From assembly GCA_963662175.1 (NCBI GenBank), contig OY759225.1, positions 18,587,601-18,651,600 on the forward strand: a stretch of DNA of 64,000 nt, given 5' to 3'. A program made the translations under genes and the position numbers. Of this stretch, positions 42,234-53,278 are shown in pieces (positions within the stretch are counted from its first letter, which is position 1; the number at the start of each line of letters is the position of its first letter). The notes under the pieces were generated by a model, which saw nothing but the letters and a program-made list of their open reading frames with translations, did not search any database and was not told the DNA's origin. The DNA is from Aradus depressus. Lineage: Eukaryota > Arthropoda > Insecta > Hemiptera > Aradidae.

Positions 42234-42639
42234 CTAAACAAATTATGTAATCGGTTTAAAAAAAAAAATCTATATTGAGTTTTCACCCCAATTTTTTTTC
42301 TCTTTTTTTTAGTTATTCTCTATTTTTATTACATTTCCTAAGTTATTCGATCATAATCAATATTATTTCTTTTTACACATTTATATATTTTTATCATGCC
42401 TTTATTTATTTTTTATTTTATCTTATTTTATTTTGACTATTTTTCTTTTTCTTCTCTCTCCTCACACTTTTCTATCTAGCCCCTACTGTCTAAAATTAAT
42501 TTTATTTCAAACCTTGGCTGGGCGTCCTTCATTCTCTTTTATAATCAACCATCACAGTATTATGCTCAGTCGATTTTTATTATTTATTTTATTTTTTTCT
42601 TAGTTATATAGATTTGCTTTTTTTTTTACATGTTCTCTT
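42234..42639. repeat. T/A-rich low-complexity DNA
   Basis: TTATTTTATTTT-like words dominate. No feature. Confidence 0.6.
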
Positions 42640-42653
42640 TTATTTATATAGAT

Positions 42654-42899
42654 CATCATCGGCGCAACAACTCATCTCTAAGTCAAGGCCTCCTGGATCA
42701 GCCTTCGCCAGTCGTCTCGGTCCTGTGCAGCTGCTCTCCAGTTCCTGACTCCAAGTAGGATCCTCGCATCATGCGCTACACCGTCCCTCCAACGCAGCTT
42801 CGCCCTCCCAACACGTCTGGTCCCGTGGATTTCCTCCAGTAATGTCATCTTTGGCACATCATGGTCTCCCATCCTTGCCAAGTGTCCTGTCCATCTTAG
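42654..42899 (-). pseudogene. very short RTE-like LINE 3' end with 14-bp duplication
   Basis: The minus frame 42881-42678 reads MARMGDHDVPKMTLLEEIHG and then RRVGRAKLRWRDGVAHDARI up to DDWRRLIQEALT and a stop. This is the conserved C-terminal tail of endonuclease-RT LINEs (W-x-G-H-x-x-R-M ... G-R-x-x-x-R-W). TTATTTATATAGAT flanks it exactly (42640-42653, 42900-42913), so it is a 246-bp 5'-truncated insertion. The 3' end is GATGATGATC-like, as usual for RTE tails. Confidence 0.88.
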
Positions 42900-42913
42900 T
42901 TATTTATATAGAT

Positions 42914-43380
42914 AATTTTATTATTTATTTTTTTCATCATAATGAAGCTGTTAGTTTTTTCCTGTTAGTCTTTTGTTTATCTATATTTATAATTATCTAG
43001 TTTTTCTTTAATATACCACTAATTTATTTATCTATTTATTTATTTATTTGTACGTCATACTGATACTATATTTCATTGTTTCCTTTTCTTTACTCCATAT
43101 GTATTTATTCTTAGGGGACCTCCCCTAAGCCAGAATAATAAAATGTATTTTCATTTAATTTCACCCCCCTACCCCAAAATCATCGGCAATGTACTTCCAC
43201 AACTCAAATTAATCAACATAAGTTTTGCTTTTCTACTAAAATCGCGTATTATATTATTAGTGTGTATTATATTATTCTTTATGGGAAGTTGTATTATCTT
43301 TTAGAAATTCAATGTTGAGTTTTTAACAGAATTTCATGTTTTCTGACGCCCTGATTCCAAAAATAGAAAAACAAAATCTT
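42914..43380. other. T/A-rich DNA with a retroelement-like tail
   Basis: 43110-43160 (TTCTTAGGGGACCTCCCCTA, AATAATAAAATGTATTTTC) is the plus-strand form of the 3' end found at 35415 and 38165. No coding. Confidence 0.5.
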
Positions 43381-43494
43381 ATATAAAAACCCTTTATGGT
43401 CAATACATGTTGAGTGTTAGCACAAATGGTCTTAGTTTCGGAAGGGGAGCGAAATTTAATTGATTAATTCGTTCTGGGGAAGTACATTGCCTGT
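43381..43494 (+). repeat. family X fragment
   Basis: AATTGATTAATTCGTTCTGG and GGAAGTACATTGCCTGTG match the distal block. It is interrupted by the next element. Confidence 0.6.
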
Positions 43495-44115
43495 GTTTTG
43501 ACGTGAAAACGCCTATTGGCTCGTTAAGCACAAAGCACAGCGATAGCCGGTCAAACTTTATTGTGTACAAAATACCGTCAGATTTCAATCGATAATAACT
43601 ACGAGACTAATAATGCGATAACAACGGTTGAGGTCAAAATGGATGTAGCATGTCTGTACGTGTTTGTTGTGCGGTGTTTGTTTTGCCTGTGACGTTATTG
43701 GGCTAGTGTGGGCGCCGGTGGATGATTGTTGCGAATTAGCGTTGTGTAAAATTAGAAATTAGTGTAGCGTGATAACGCGTTTAGATAGGACGTTGATTCG
43801 TGTGTCATTGTAAAGAGCTTGAGGAGCACTACTAGGACTCAAAGTGAAACAATAAAAATATTCTCCGAAATATATGTAAAAAACGGTATTAAATTGAAAA
43901 TTGCAAAAAAATTAAAGATGTCGTCTCATATGAATCGTAAATATGCGCGGAATTATAGAAAATGCAAATCAGAAGAAAGCTCGCATGAAAAGGAATTTAA
44001 AAAACCTAAAAAGTCTAGTGCCGAGCAAATGCAAGAGCTACGGCAGCATCGAAAAGAAAATGAAAAATGATTTTATCCCGACGTTTTCACGGAAAATCTA
44101 CGGCGTATTTCCTTA
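43495..44115 (+). mobile_element. element with short basic ORF, relative of 6510-7130
   Basis: This is the better-preserved copy of the pair. A leader with GCTCGTTAAGCACAAAGCAC and GCGATAACAACGGTTGAGG is followed by an 83-codon frame at 43819-44070. The frame is rich in K, R, S and E (KLKIAKKLKMSSHMNRKYAR, ending KKSSAEQMQELRQHRKENEK). The Met-Asn-Arg-Lys-Tyr-Ala-Arg and SAE-x-x-x-x-L-R-x-H-R patterns look like the nucleic-acid-binding start of an element protein. It lies entirely inside the repeated block; no helicase, RT or transposase follows. It sits inside a family X copy that resumes at 44120. Confidence 0.5.
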
Positions 44116-46525
44116 ATTTTTTTTATTTCATTTTTGGAATTAGGGCGTCAGAAAATGTGAAAGTCCATTAAAAACAACATTGAATTTCTAACCGATTACA
44201 TAACTTTCCGTATACTTCTTATATCTGGGGAAGTAAATAAGAGGATGGGATGGATGGCCATAACTCTAGGTGTGTGGAACGTCTACATAAAACCTGTCTG
44301 AAGAGACTGGTCCCCGAAGATACGGAGGCCTACAAGAAATATGTCGTAAAATATTTTTTATTAAATGTCATAAAAAAAATAAAAATAAATGAAAATATCC
44401 CTCTTTAGCCAAAATGAAACGCATCATAAAATATCATACAATGGATTGGGTCTTATGGAGAAACCTAAGGAAAGTATATATGGGAGAAAACCCTGAAAAA
44501 ATCGGGGTGAATCACCGGCTATGTACATCCCCAGCACGAATTATTCAATTAAGTTTTCACTCTCCCTCCAAAGTCACTTATATAGTTGCTTATGAATCCT
44601 CAAACTAAATTTTGTGTCGATACATTTATTACATCGGCAGTTATTAGGGTTTTGGAGTCGAGCACCTTTCTCATTCTCACCCTTCCCTTGAACCGATATC
44701 GCGGAAAAATAATTGGTGCCATCCTTTGAATTTAAATTCAAAATTTCATGTTCATTCTTTGCATTGGCAGTTATTTGGATTTTGGAGTTGAGCCCACTCT
44801 AATCCCCCCTCCTCCACTTCAGCTGATTCCGCTGAAAACCAATAGGTGTCGTTCTTAGAGGGTTCTGTACACACGTTTAAGAATTTTTAATTTCTTATAG
44901 ATTATTTCTCATTCAATCGGGAGTTATCGTGTTCATAGACACACAGACATTTTTTTTTTTTTTTTTTTTTTTCATTTTTGGAAATAGTCATCAGATAATA
45001 GTCATCGAGGAAAAGGTATGAAAAACTAACATTTCCCACCTCCTCCTAGCCAAGAAAAAGTTGTCGGTGAATCGCCGGCAGTGTACTTCCCCAGCGCTGA
45101 TTAATAAAATAAGTTTTCACTCTCCCCCTGAAATCAATTTACTTATCCGATAGAAAAACATCTAAATAATACTAAAGTCCGTTTTGATATTCGAACATCA
45201 AATGTTATTAGAGATTTTGAGTTCCTTTAGGCCCTTTCCTCTAATCCATCACATGCTTTTGGTCATTATGACTGAATATTGGTGGATTTTGACCTTATGG
45301 GGTTTTAAAATTGGAACAGAAAACTTGAAATAACGTTGAAAAGTCAACATCGAATTTCTGATCGAACACATAGCTGGGAAAATAATATTCTTGCTTCCTC
45401 CCATTCAGTACTTCCCCAGATATACGAAGTGTAGGGGAAGTTATGTATAGGTCAGAAATTCGATGCGGAGTTTACAACGAATTAACCGACCTCCATATTC
45501 CAAATATGAAAAAAAATGTCTGTCTGTCCTTGTGTACGTCTAAAATCTTATATGTGAATCCGGAACCCTCCAACATGAAAACCTATTGATTTTCAGCCAA
45601 ATTGACGAAAAAATAATTTTATCGACATGACATTTAATATATGTGACATAAGCCCCTTACGGTCAGGACCTATAAATTTTCAGTCAAATCGGTCAAAGGA
45701 AAGAGGGGGATTAGATAGAGACTAACTCAAAAACTGTAATATTTGCTGTTGTAATAAATGTATCAACTCAAAATTTTATATGTGAATTCAAAAACCCCTA
45801 AGAACGACACTTATTAATTTTCAGCGATATCGGGTTCAGGGGACTCATTTTATAAATCCTGAATGATTTTATAGACAAAAAATTTTATGAGGATGTATGA
45901 GCCCCTATGTAAAGGAGTAACAAGGTAGTTTATATAAGTACATAGTCGGTGATTCACCGATTTTTATATATGGATTGAGTAACTCATTTATAAAACACTT
46001 ATTGATTGCAACCAAATCAGCCCATGAGAAAGGAGAAACTGTTTAAAGAGGCGCTGTTCTGTTCACAATTGTTAATAGATTAGTGATATTAAAATAAAGT
46101 TTACTTTTAAACGAGGCTATTGTTTAATTGCGAATATTACAGTGTACAGCTGAGGGAAATGGGGACCAGAGTTAATATTTGCTCTCCCTTCGCCCTAAAA
46201 TAAGTATATTTCAACAGGCAAAGTTTTGCTTGTTTAGGCAACTCGCTGAGGACTGAGAGAAGGAGCAGCAAAATTGAAATAACCAAAACCTCCAATATTC
46301 ATATTTAATTACCTTCCAAGGATAGTATTTGAAAGTTCTCACTCTAGTCTAAAATAGTGCAAACACCTTCTAATTTTTAGCCAAATGGGGGAGGGATTTA
46401 TCTCCAAAACCAATGATGAAATAAACATTTCTGTATGAAATTTCATATTGGGATTCAGTAGTTCATTAGTAAAACTCCTTACTGGTCTTTAGTCAAATTA
46501 GACAAAGAAAAAGGTTTTAAGCCAT
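44116..46525. repeat. cluster of family X copies in both orientations
   Basis: At least four fragments: 44140-44260 (end hairpin words, reverse), 44490-44970 (reverse), 45055-45420 (reverse) and 45410-45960 (forward, from CAGATATACGAAGTGTAGGG). Each shows the ATCGGCAGTTATTAGGGTTT or AATAAATGTATC blocks. A T-run lies at 44951-44975. 45960-46525 is more degenerate. No gene. Confidence 0.55.
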
Positions 46526-46740
46526 GATCAGGGGCGTACCTAGAGGAAGGATATGGGGAATCCCGAAATTTAAAAAAAAAATTGTCCTTTTTGTAAATAT
46601 TAAAACTATTTTTGCTTTCATGGAATAATTTATTAACATAATACATTTTTCTACTAGAGGTCGTGCGGATCCTGGTGAAGCTTGACCTTAGAGAAAGCAG
46701 TTCGAAAATATTTTATTTCAAGCCTAAAACAATGTGATAA
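46526..46740 (+). mobile_element. hAT-like 5' end
   Basis: CAGGGGCGTACCTAGAGGAA at 46528 has the form of a hAT terminus. The matching right end was not found. It may belong to the transposase fragment that follows. Confidence 0.35.
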
Positions 46741-47335
46741 GAACATTTTCCAGGTTTTTGAAAAATGGAGCTACACTTCCAGTTTCTATAGCAACAAGTT
46801 AACAGTCTTTTTCAACTCGCCGGTAGCTCAGTGGTATGCGTGCTTGACTTCTGAGCTCAAGGTTGTGGGTTCGTAGCCCGACCGAGGCCCTTAGTTTATT
46901 TTATCTGGGAGGTAAAATAAAATTAAGCACGCCGTCCTTCGGATGTGACGTTAAGCGATGGTCCCGAGCCTGTACGATGTCAGGTACTCGTTAAAGACCC
47001 CTGCCCTAGGTGAATAAAAATTTAGGGTAGGCAAAATTTAGGACTCCCACAGTAGAGTCGGGCTCATGTCCACCAGAGTGACGATAGAGCGCTCTGGTAG
47101 TAGGCGATATGACCTCGTAGTTAAAGCCCGGGCATGAGTCATAAAACCTAACCTTTCAACTCTTAACGTATGAAAAGCTATATCCGAAATAGTACTAGCC
47201 AAGACAGATTGAATGGATTAGCTCCTCATGTCAATTCACAGAGGCATTCATCTAGATCAGCGGTCCCCTTGAATAATTTTACGGCCCACGAGATTCATCA
47301 CAGTTTACAAAATATATTTTTACACAAAACATATG
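46741..47335 (+). pseudogene. hAT transposase C-terminus, split by a SINE
   Basis: Removing the SINE at 46819-47153 and one duplication joins SFSTL (46803-46818) to MKSYIRNSTSQDRLNGLA (47170-47223), the hallmark of the hAT dimerisation domain (ERSFSTLKRMKSYIR...DRLNGLA). Frameshifts follow. The word CAGCGGTCCCC followed by CGGCCCACGAG at 47258-47293 resembles a hAT terminal region. Catalytic core absent. Confidence 0.7.
46819..47153 (+). mobile_element. SINE family 1, full copy inside hAT debris
   Basis: Head GCCGGTAGCTCAGTGGTATG, B box GTGGGTTCGTAGCCC, intact body, end AAAACCTAACC. TTTCAACTC duplicates at 46810-46818 and 47154-47162. Confidence 0.95.
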
Positions 47336-47396
47336 CAAATACACGCATTGAGATCAACTTAAAATTAAATAAATTAAATATTATTCGATCATTTCA

Positions 47397-47725
47397 GGTT
47401 AGGTAAGGTTTTATGACTCATGCCCGGGCTTTAAATACATGGTCAAATCGCCTCCTACCAGAGCGCTTTTTCGTCACTCTGGTGGACATGAGCCCGACTC
47501 TACTGTGGGAGTTCTAAATTTTGCCTACCCGAAATTTATTCACCTAGGGCAGTGGTCTTTAACGAGTACCTGACATCGTACAGGCTCGGGACCATCCGAA
47601 GGACGGCGTGCTTAAGTTTATTTTACCTCCCAGATAAAATAAACTAAGGGCCTCGGTTGGGTTTCGAACCCACGTTCTTGAGCTCAGAAGGCAAGCAGGC
47701 ATACCACTGAGTTACCAGCGCCCTC
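47397..47725 (-). mobile_element. SINE family 1, full copy
   Basis: It runs from GGTTAGGTAAGGTTTTATGA to GTTACCAGCGCCCTC. CGATCATTTCA flanks it (47386-47396, 47729-47739). A short deletion removes the GCTTAACGTCC segment. Confidence 0.93.
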
Positions 47726-48370
47726 TAACGATCATTTCATTATTGTATTATCTATGTTTCAGAGTCCAAGGATTTGGAGTCGGATGTATAAAGGGAGTAA
47801 AGAAATGGACTGCCCTGAAGCACGCCAACTTTCACCTGATAGTAAAAAATAATCTTAGTTTTTTAATGAAACTTCTTATAATACAAGACATTGTCTAGCC
47901 GTCTTCACTTTTCTAAGTCTTCCCTGATGTTACAGAAATTCAGAATGTTATTAGCAAATGGAAGATCATTATCTGCGGAGAAATTAAAAAAAAAACAATA
48001 CAAACATGCCTGTAAACACGCCAACAGACAACATGTGAGAATTACCTATGGATATTAGCCATTACATTTCATGATATGATAAAACCTCGTAAAACTTTAT
48101 AACAGTTTTTATTGTGCTTGGTTTGTTATCTTTTTGTGTCTTGGTGCTTTGTTCTTAGCTCTTATTGTCTTTATCTTCTTTTGTTATGTTCAAAGTATGC
48201 TTGGTTATCTGTGAACTAGTTAATTTTACTAATTTTTTGAAGAAATGCTCTTGGGTTTTGTTTAAAAAAAAACAAAAAAAAAAAGAATAGATTTTTTGGA
48301 GTGCTATAACTGTATTTGTGTATCTCAAATGTAAGGGCACATTAGCGAAGGGAAATTTAATATGGAACAT
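47726..48370. other. unclassified AT-rich DNA
   Basis: No feature recognised. The 71-codon minus frame (48155-48370) lacks any motif. Confidence 0.4.
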
Positions 48371-49420
48371 TTTTGGTAAGAATTAATTTTTCGATAGGAC
48401 TAACTGTTTTTGGGTAAATCGAGAAAACGTTTCACAAAAATTAGTTTTAAATTATTTCAGGGCGATTTTCGGCTTGTATCTTTAACTTTTGTGTGATAAA
48501 AAAGCTTGTTTGTTACCACATTTCCTGTAGAAATTTGATCTCTTTTGTTTATTTAAATTTTGATTTCTACAGTAGTTTGCCGAAAATTGCCCTAAAAAAA
48601 TATTATCAATAATTTAAGACGTGCAATTTTTAAGAAAGTACACGTATACAACAAAAAAAAATTCAATTAAACAAACTTTACACTTGGATTCACAAAGAGA
48701 TACCAATTTTTAAATAATTTTAAATAATATTAATTTCTAATCCAAAGGTTTTTCAAATGATACTACTACTGGGCCAACAGGGAAGATGAATAGAATAGAA
48801 TTTGAAGAGGACAAATAATTGGGTTATTATCTATATTTACATATTTAAATTAAAAAAAAACTTATTTGAACAAACAAAACAAAAATTTACAATGGCACAA
48901 AAACATTAAATTAATACTTAAAAAACTATTTCTTTTTTTATTTGGGCATATTGAAAAATATATATTATTAATTGTACCTTCTCGACGCCTCTACCACAAA
49001 AACCAGACCCCGTCAACTCTTCACTTTAATTCCACCCCAGTCAACTTTCATCTAATTGTTCAACTTCATTTTTATTTAAAAAAACATATCAAAACACATT
49101 GCACCGTTTAAGAGCTAGCTCACCACTCCATTACATTTAACACTATTTCACAGCTGTTTTTTATATGTTTTCTTGTTTTGTTTCTCAAACTCCTTGATAT
49201 ATATATAATATATATATGATATTAGATTATAATAAAAAAAATTACCTCTTTTCATTAAAATATTCATTAAAAAAATGTTCCGTAGTGTACATCACTGTTT
49301 TTGGTAAGAATTAATTTTTCGATAGGACTAACTGTTTTTGGGTAAATCGAGAAAACGTTTCACAAAAATTAGTTTTAAATTATTTCAGGGCGATTTTCGG
49401 CTTGTATCTTTAACTTTTGT
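48371..49420. repeat. about 120-bp direct repeats bracketing 800 bp
   Basis: 48371-48490 and 49300-49420 are essentially identical (TTTTGGTAAGAATTAATTTT, AGGACTAACTGTTTTTGGGT, CAGGGCGATTTTCGGCTTG). The enclosed 800 bp is AT-rich and has no ORF with a motif. A weak relative (AAGGATTAACTGTTTTGGTG) lies at 6460-6485. The repeats could be short LTR-like ends of an unrecognised element or a local duplication. Confidence 0.6.
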
Positions 49421-49800
49421 TTGCAAAGATTTTTGATTAAGTCTAAATGTACTTAGTAAAAATGTACTTAGGCTCTTAATTATAGTGGTTTTAATTTTCG
49501 TCTGATTTCGTTAAAACAAAGATACAGCGCACAAAAGAATCTACAATATTTTTGTTGGAAAATCGTTTTATGATAAAATAATTTTAACAATAACAATAAC
49601 GCGTAGTAACGTATTTTAAATTATTTTTTTATTAGTACTTTTTTATTTAAAATAATAATAATGTAAAAGAAATAAATATGTGATGTGGCCATAACAGCAC
49701 TTTCTTATACCAACCAGGTTTTTACATATCAGTCCCCCCTTCCCCCTCTCAAATTTACTTAACTGGCATTAATGGGTATAATAAAGTCGCAGTACATACT
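49421..49800. other. unclassified
   Basis: 49675-49720 contains GTGATGTGGCCAT and CTTATACCAACCA, a pair of words that recurs near 51590-51625 and 55090-55130. Confidence 0.35.
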
Positions 49801-50830
49801 TTATATAAACAGTTATTTACAGATAATAAAGTTATTTTCTCAGAGATGGATGCGAATTCGATAAGCTGGGTAATGAATGTACGAGGGGATCTTCTTTATT
49901 TAAATAAGTATTCTTACACTAAGGAAATCAAACTTTGCTCCATGTGCAATAACAAGCAAGATGAAGATGTGTTTCACTTTAAACCCCCTACACACGTCCC
50001 GACAAAACCACCCAACTGTTGGGACAGACAAGGTTGGGCCCGACGGTTGGTGAGTGTGTAGGCTTGTCGGCAGACAAAAAGAGTTGTACCTGACGGTCGG
50101 GACGACAGATCTAGTTGGGTCAGCGTGATATCCCAACAGCCCCCGACAGCAGACTCCCCCACCCTAAAAACCTGTCTGGTCGGTATGTGTGTAGCGTTGT
50201 CGGCCAACCGACACACGAATCAGTTAACTCCAGGTAGCCATTCAGTGTTGATTCTTTGTCTGAAGTACCAAAAACGCTTTCCCTCATGACTGTATTTGTT
50301 CTTTCAATGAAAGGTTTCACTTTAGCAAGAAAATGTAGGAAACAATCCTCATCCATTCTCAAATAATTGCGGAAATCGTTTCCTTCAAGTTCCCGAAGTA
50401 GGTTCATGTGGGAAAATGTTTTCCGCTCCACCAACCACTTCTTCGCCCATAAACTTCTCTTTTTCTTCTTCTTTTCATCGGCAATAGCCATAACGGCTAA
50501 AGCTAAACCAATTTTTTGCTTTTTTGATAAATTTGATGCCATTGGAAAACTTCGAGTTCGCACTTCGACACAACTTCACTCCACGAGATCACGTTGGCTA
50601 CTAACGTGTAGTTTTATCGGGTGGTACTGTCGGGACGTGTGTAGAGCTCACCCCAACAGGGATGGTCGGGGAGTTCAGTCGTATCAGGTGGTACTGTCGG
50701 GACGTGTGTAGGGGGTTTTATTGTCGTATGCCCCATCTTAAAAGAATTTCGTTTTATTTATTTTAGTAAAGCAGAGTTAAGCTATGTTCACTGAATATAA
50801 AATATAATATAAACAACACACCCCTACTTT
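49801..50830 (+). pseudogene. LINE-type C-terminal ORF with Cys/His motif, split by a Harbinger element
   Basis: Before the insertion 49801-49980 reads KQLFTDNKVIFSEMDANSIS, then GDLLYLNKYSYTKEIKLCSM and CNNKQDEDVFHF. After it, 50719-50780 continues in sense as VVCPILKEFRFIYF. The CSMCN...EDVFHFI.VCPILKEFR arrangement is the C-x-x-C...H...C knuckle at the end of RT proteins of insect LINEs. Stops upstream show it is a fragment. Confidence 0.6.
49982..50717 (-). mobile_element. PIF/Harbinger element (736 bp) with transposase N-terminus
   Basis: TIRs AACCCCCTACACACGTCCCG and its complement at 50698-50717 are flanked by TTA on both sides, the PIF/Harbinger 3-bp target. The minus frame 50563-50260 starts near MASNLSKKQKIGLALAVMAI and reads SLWAKKWLVERKTFSHMNLL, then RELEGNDFRNYLRMDEDCFL and KPFIERTNTVMRESV, matching the first part of HARBI1-type transposases (R/K-x-W-V-K-x-W...F-R-x-Y-L-R-M...). 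The DDE core is deleted. Subterminal copies of GTGTGTAG and TGTCGG are scattered at both ends. Confidence 0.88.
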
Positions 50831-51952
50831 GGATGGTTGGTTGGGTAGGGTGTGGGTGGAACTCGACGTGCAGCCACCTTCTCGTGGTGAGTTCTGGAAG
50901 AGCTCCACAGTGAAAGTTGCAAAATTGTTGTAAAATTCCCGTTTTTCGAACACTTTGTGGGACCAGAAAACATTTAATTACTAGTGATGTTTTAATTTAT
51001 TTAACTTTATTGAATCGTGAAATAAGCATAAAAACAATAGCGGCTCGATCGTAGAATTTTAAGTAATATTAAAAAAATGACGAAAAATGTACAATTTTGT
51101 CAATTTCCATAAATTTCAAAAATCGATTTTTTCGACCCACCCTAATGTTCAGTTTATTGAATATGTAAATGGACGAAATTACAAAAGTTTAATAAACTAT
51201 TGCAAAGCCGCCTGGAATTATAGATTTGAGCTGGTTTCAGAGTTTAATTATTAATAATAGGTATATAAACAGGAAGATGTATTTTTATTTTTTGTTAGTT
51301 TTTTTAAAGGATCATTCAAGTTAATTTTGTAAATTACTGCATTTGTATTTGAATTATTTTATTTTTATTTTGTCACTTTTATATATGTGTATTATCGAGT
51401 AGAAATAGAAGAGATAACCCCTCAGACGGTCAATTTGACCCTGAGTATTGTCTGTCAATATTATTATTATTAATGTACATCTGTAAAAATAAAAATAAAT
51501 AAAGACGTTTATTATTATTATAAGAAAGTTGCTATCAGAATTTCGCTGAAAAAAAAAATTGTTGATGGCAACCCTCAATAAAAATGTATTTGATGTGGCC
51601 ATTATAAAACATTCTTATACCAACCACGCTTACAGAACTCTCTCTCTCAACAAAAAAATACCTTCGACGCCAACTCATTACTTTCATATAGGTAATGCCA
51701 GTTAAAAATGATTTTGAGAAGGAGGATGTGCAGTGAGTGTGATCTGTAAGCCCAATACAGAGTTGGGCAAAAATTATTTGAGATAACGGATGGAGGTTAT
51801 TCATTATTTTTTTATCTATGAGGTTCGGTTCGTCATACGTCATTCCATTGGCGTCCCTGCCAATAGGTCCTAAGGTTTAATCGGAAGTAGGTTATTGAGG
51901 TTAGCTTGAAGATCTTCTGGAGAGTTTGCTCTGAGGAATTTTCTCGGGTAGA
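50831..51952. other. unclassified, AT-rich, with a hAT-like end at 51764
   Basis: 51764 CAGAGTTGGGCAAAAATTAT has the form of a hAT terminus; a similar CAGAGTTGGGCGTATTCG begins at 55131. 51450-51480 has TTATTATTATTA. The 50881-51140 part ends with TTTTTCGACCCACCCTAATG. Frames here are short and without motifs. Confidence 0.35.
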
Positions 51953-52298
51953 GGTTAGGTTAGGTTTTATGACTCATGCCCGGGCTTTAACTACAAGGTC
52001 ATATCGCCTACTACCAGAGCGCTCTTTCGTCACTCTGGTGGACATGAGCCCGACTCTACTGTGGGAGTCCTAAATTTTGCCCACCCTAAATTTTTATTCA
52101 TCTAGGGAAGGGGTCTTTAACGAGTACCTGACATCGTACAGGCTCGGGACCATCGCTTAACGTCCCATCCGAAGGACGGCGTGCTTAAGTTTATTTTACC
52201 TCCCAGATAAAATAAACTAAGGGCCTCGGTCGGGCTACGAACCCACTACCTTGAGCTCAGAAGTCAAGCACGCATACCACTGAGCTTCCGGCGCCCTC
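51953..52298 (-). mobile_element. SINE family 1, full copy with 13-bp duplication
   Basis: It runs from GGTTAGGTTAGGTTTTATGA to GCTTCCGGCGCCCTC, with B box GGGCTACGAACCC. TTTCTCGGGTAGA duplicates at 51940-51952 and 52299-52311. Confidence 0.95.
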
Positions 52299-52311
52299 TT
52301 TCTCGGGTAGA

Positions 52312-52717
52312 TGTTCACTTTACAGATGTACGAAGCATAGGAGAATTTATGAAATCGGTCTGAAATTCGTTGTTCATTTTTCATTGGTATTTTAATTTTT
52401 CCGACCTCCAAAAATGAAATAAAAATGTTTTTATGAACACGGTAAGGCAGACTTAGGGGGGGGGGGGGTAATACAAAAACTCTAATAACTGCCGTTGTAA
52501 GGAATGAATCGATCCGTAATTTTATATATGTATCCTAAACCCTTTAACGACGACACCTATTAATTTTCAGCCTAATCAGCCGAATGGGAGTGGAGGATCA
52601 GAGGAGGCTGATCTTAGTATATTTTAGCGTATCAACAAAAAATTTTATATTTGAATTCAAAACCTTATAAGAACAGCACCTTTTAACTTTCAGCAAAATC
52701 GGCTGAAGCGAAGATGG
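52312..52717 (+). repeat. family X copy
   Basis: End-hairpin words at 52325-52345, then CTCTAATAACTGCCGTTGTA and CAGCCTAATCAGCCGAATGG. G-run at 52457-52467. Confidence 0.6.
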
Positions 52718-53268
52718 CTCGACTACCTGAGTTTATCTACGTGACCCTCGGTGGAGGGGGTGCTGCGTGGAATGTACCAACTCAAGTCAAAACTAAATAA
52801 AAAGTATGAAAAACTATATATTATAATTAAAAAAAAAAATTAAGGACAAATCTCAACTAATCAGAAAATAAAAATATATGTTTTTTTTTTGTTTTTTTTC
52901 TACATTTAATAAACATAGGATCAATGATCATAATAACAACTTAGTATAAAATTTGTTTGAAAAACACATTGCAACTGTTGTGTGTTACGTGTTGGTGGAG
53001 CTAACTTATTTTTTTTGTTTATTATGTTACAATAACTATTGTTTAGGGGATGTGTGTTTGTTTTCTCGTTTACCTTGGTATTGTCCTGTACTATATGTAT
53101 TACCACCAGCATGTATTATATCATTGTTCATAATGTCTAATTTGTTTGTTTATATTCTGTAGGCCCTGAAGAAGAAAATAAATAGTTTCCGAAACGTTGG
53201 CCAAATTTTGCATTTTTCTTTTACAAGACAGAACCTCGAATTCCTTCAACATTGAAAAGGTACAGATA
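52718..53268 (+). mobile_element. Penelope-like terminal repeat, single copy, with hammerhead-like motif
   Basis: It starts with the sequence that is central in the 33.6-35.3 kb pair (GACCCTCGGTGGAGGGGGTG, ACCAACTCAAGTCAAAAC) and ends TCTGTAGGCC, CTGAAGA core, AATTTTGCATTTTTC and ACAGAACCTCGAATTCCTTC. After the inserted RTE it continues at 54304 (ATTAATCATT). The 69-codon frame at 52953-53162 lies in the AT-rich middle and has no motif. Confidence 0.65.
53162..53202 (+). ncRNA. hammerhead-ribozyme-like motif
   Basis: GGCC, then CTGAAGA (53166-53172), an A, GAAA with TTTC as a four-pair stem II around ATAAATAG, a C, then GAAACGTT and GGCC. The two GGCC words can form a four-pair stem I, and ACGT is a palindromic stem III. 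It is the tidiest member of the CTGAAGA subfamily. Confidence 0.45.
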
Positions 53269-53278
53269 TGTCAACTCT

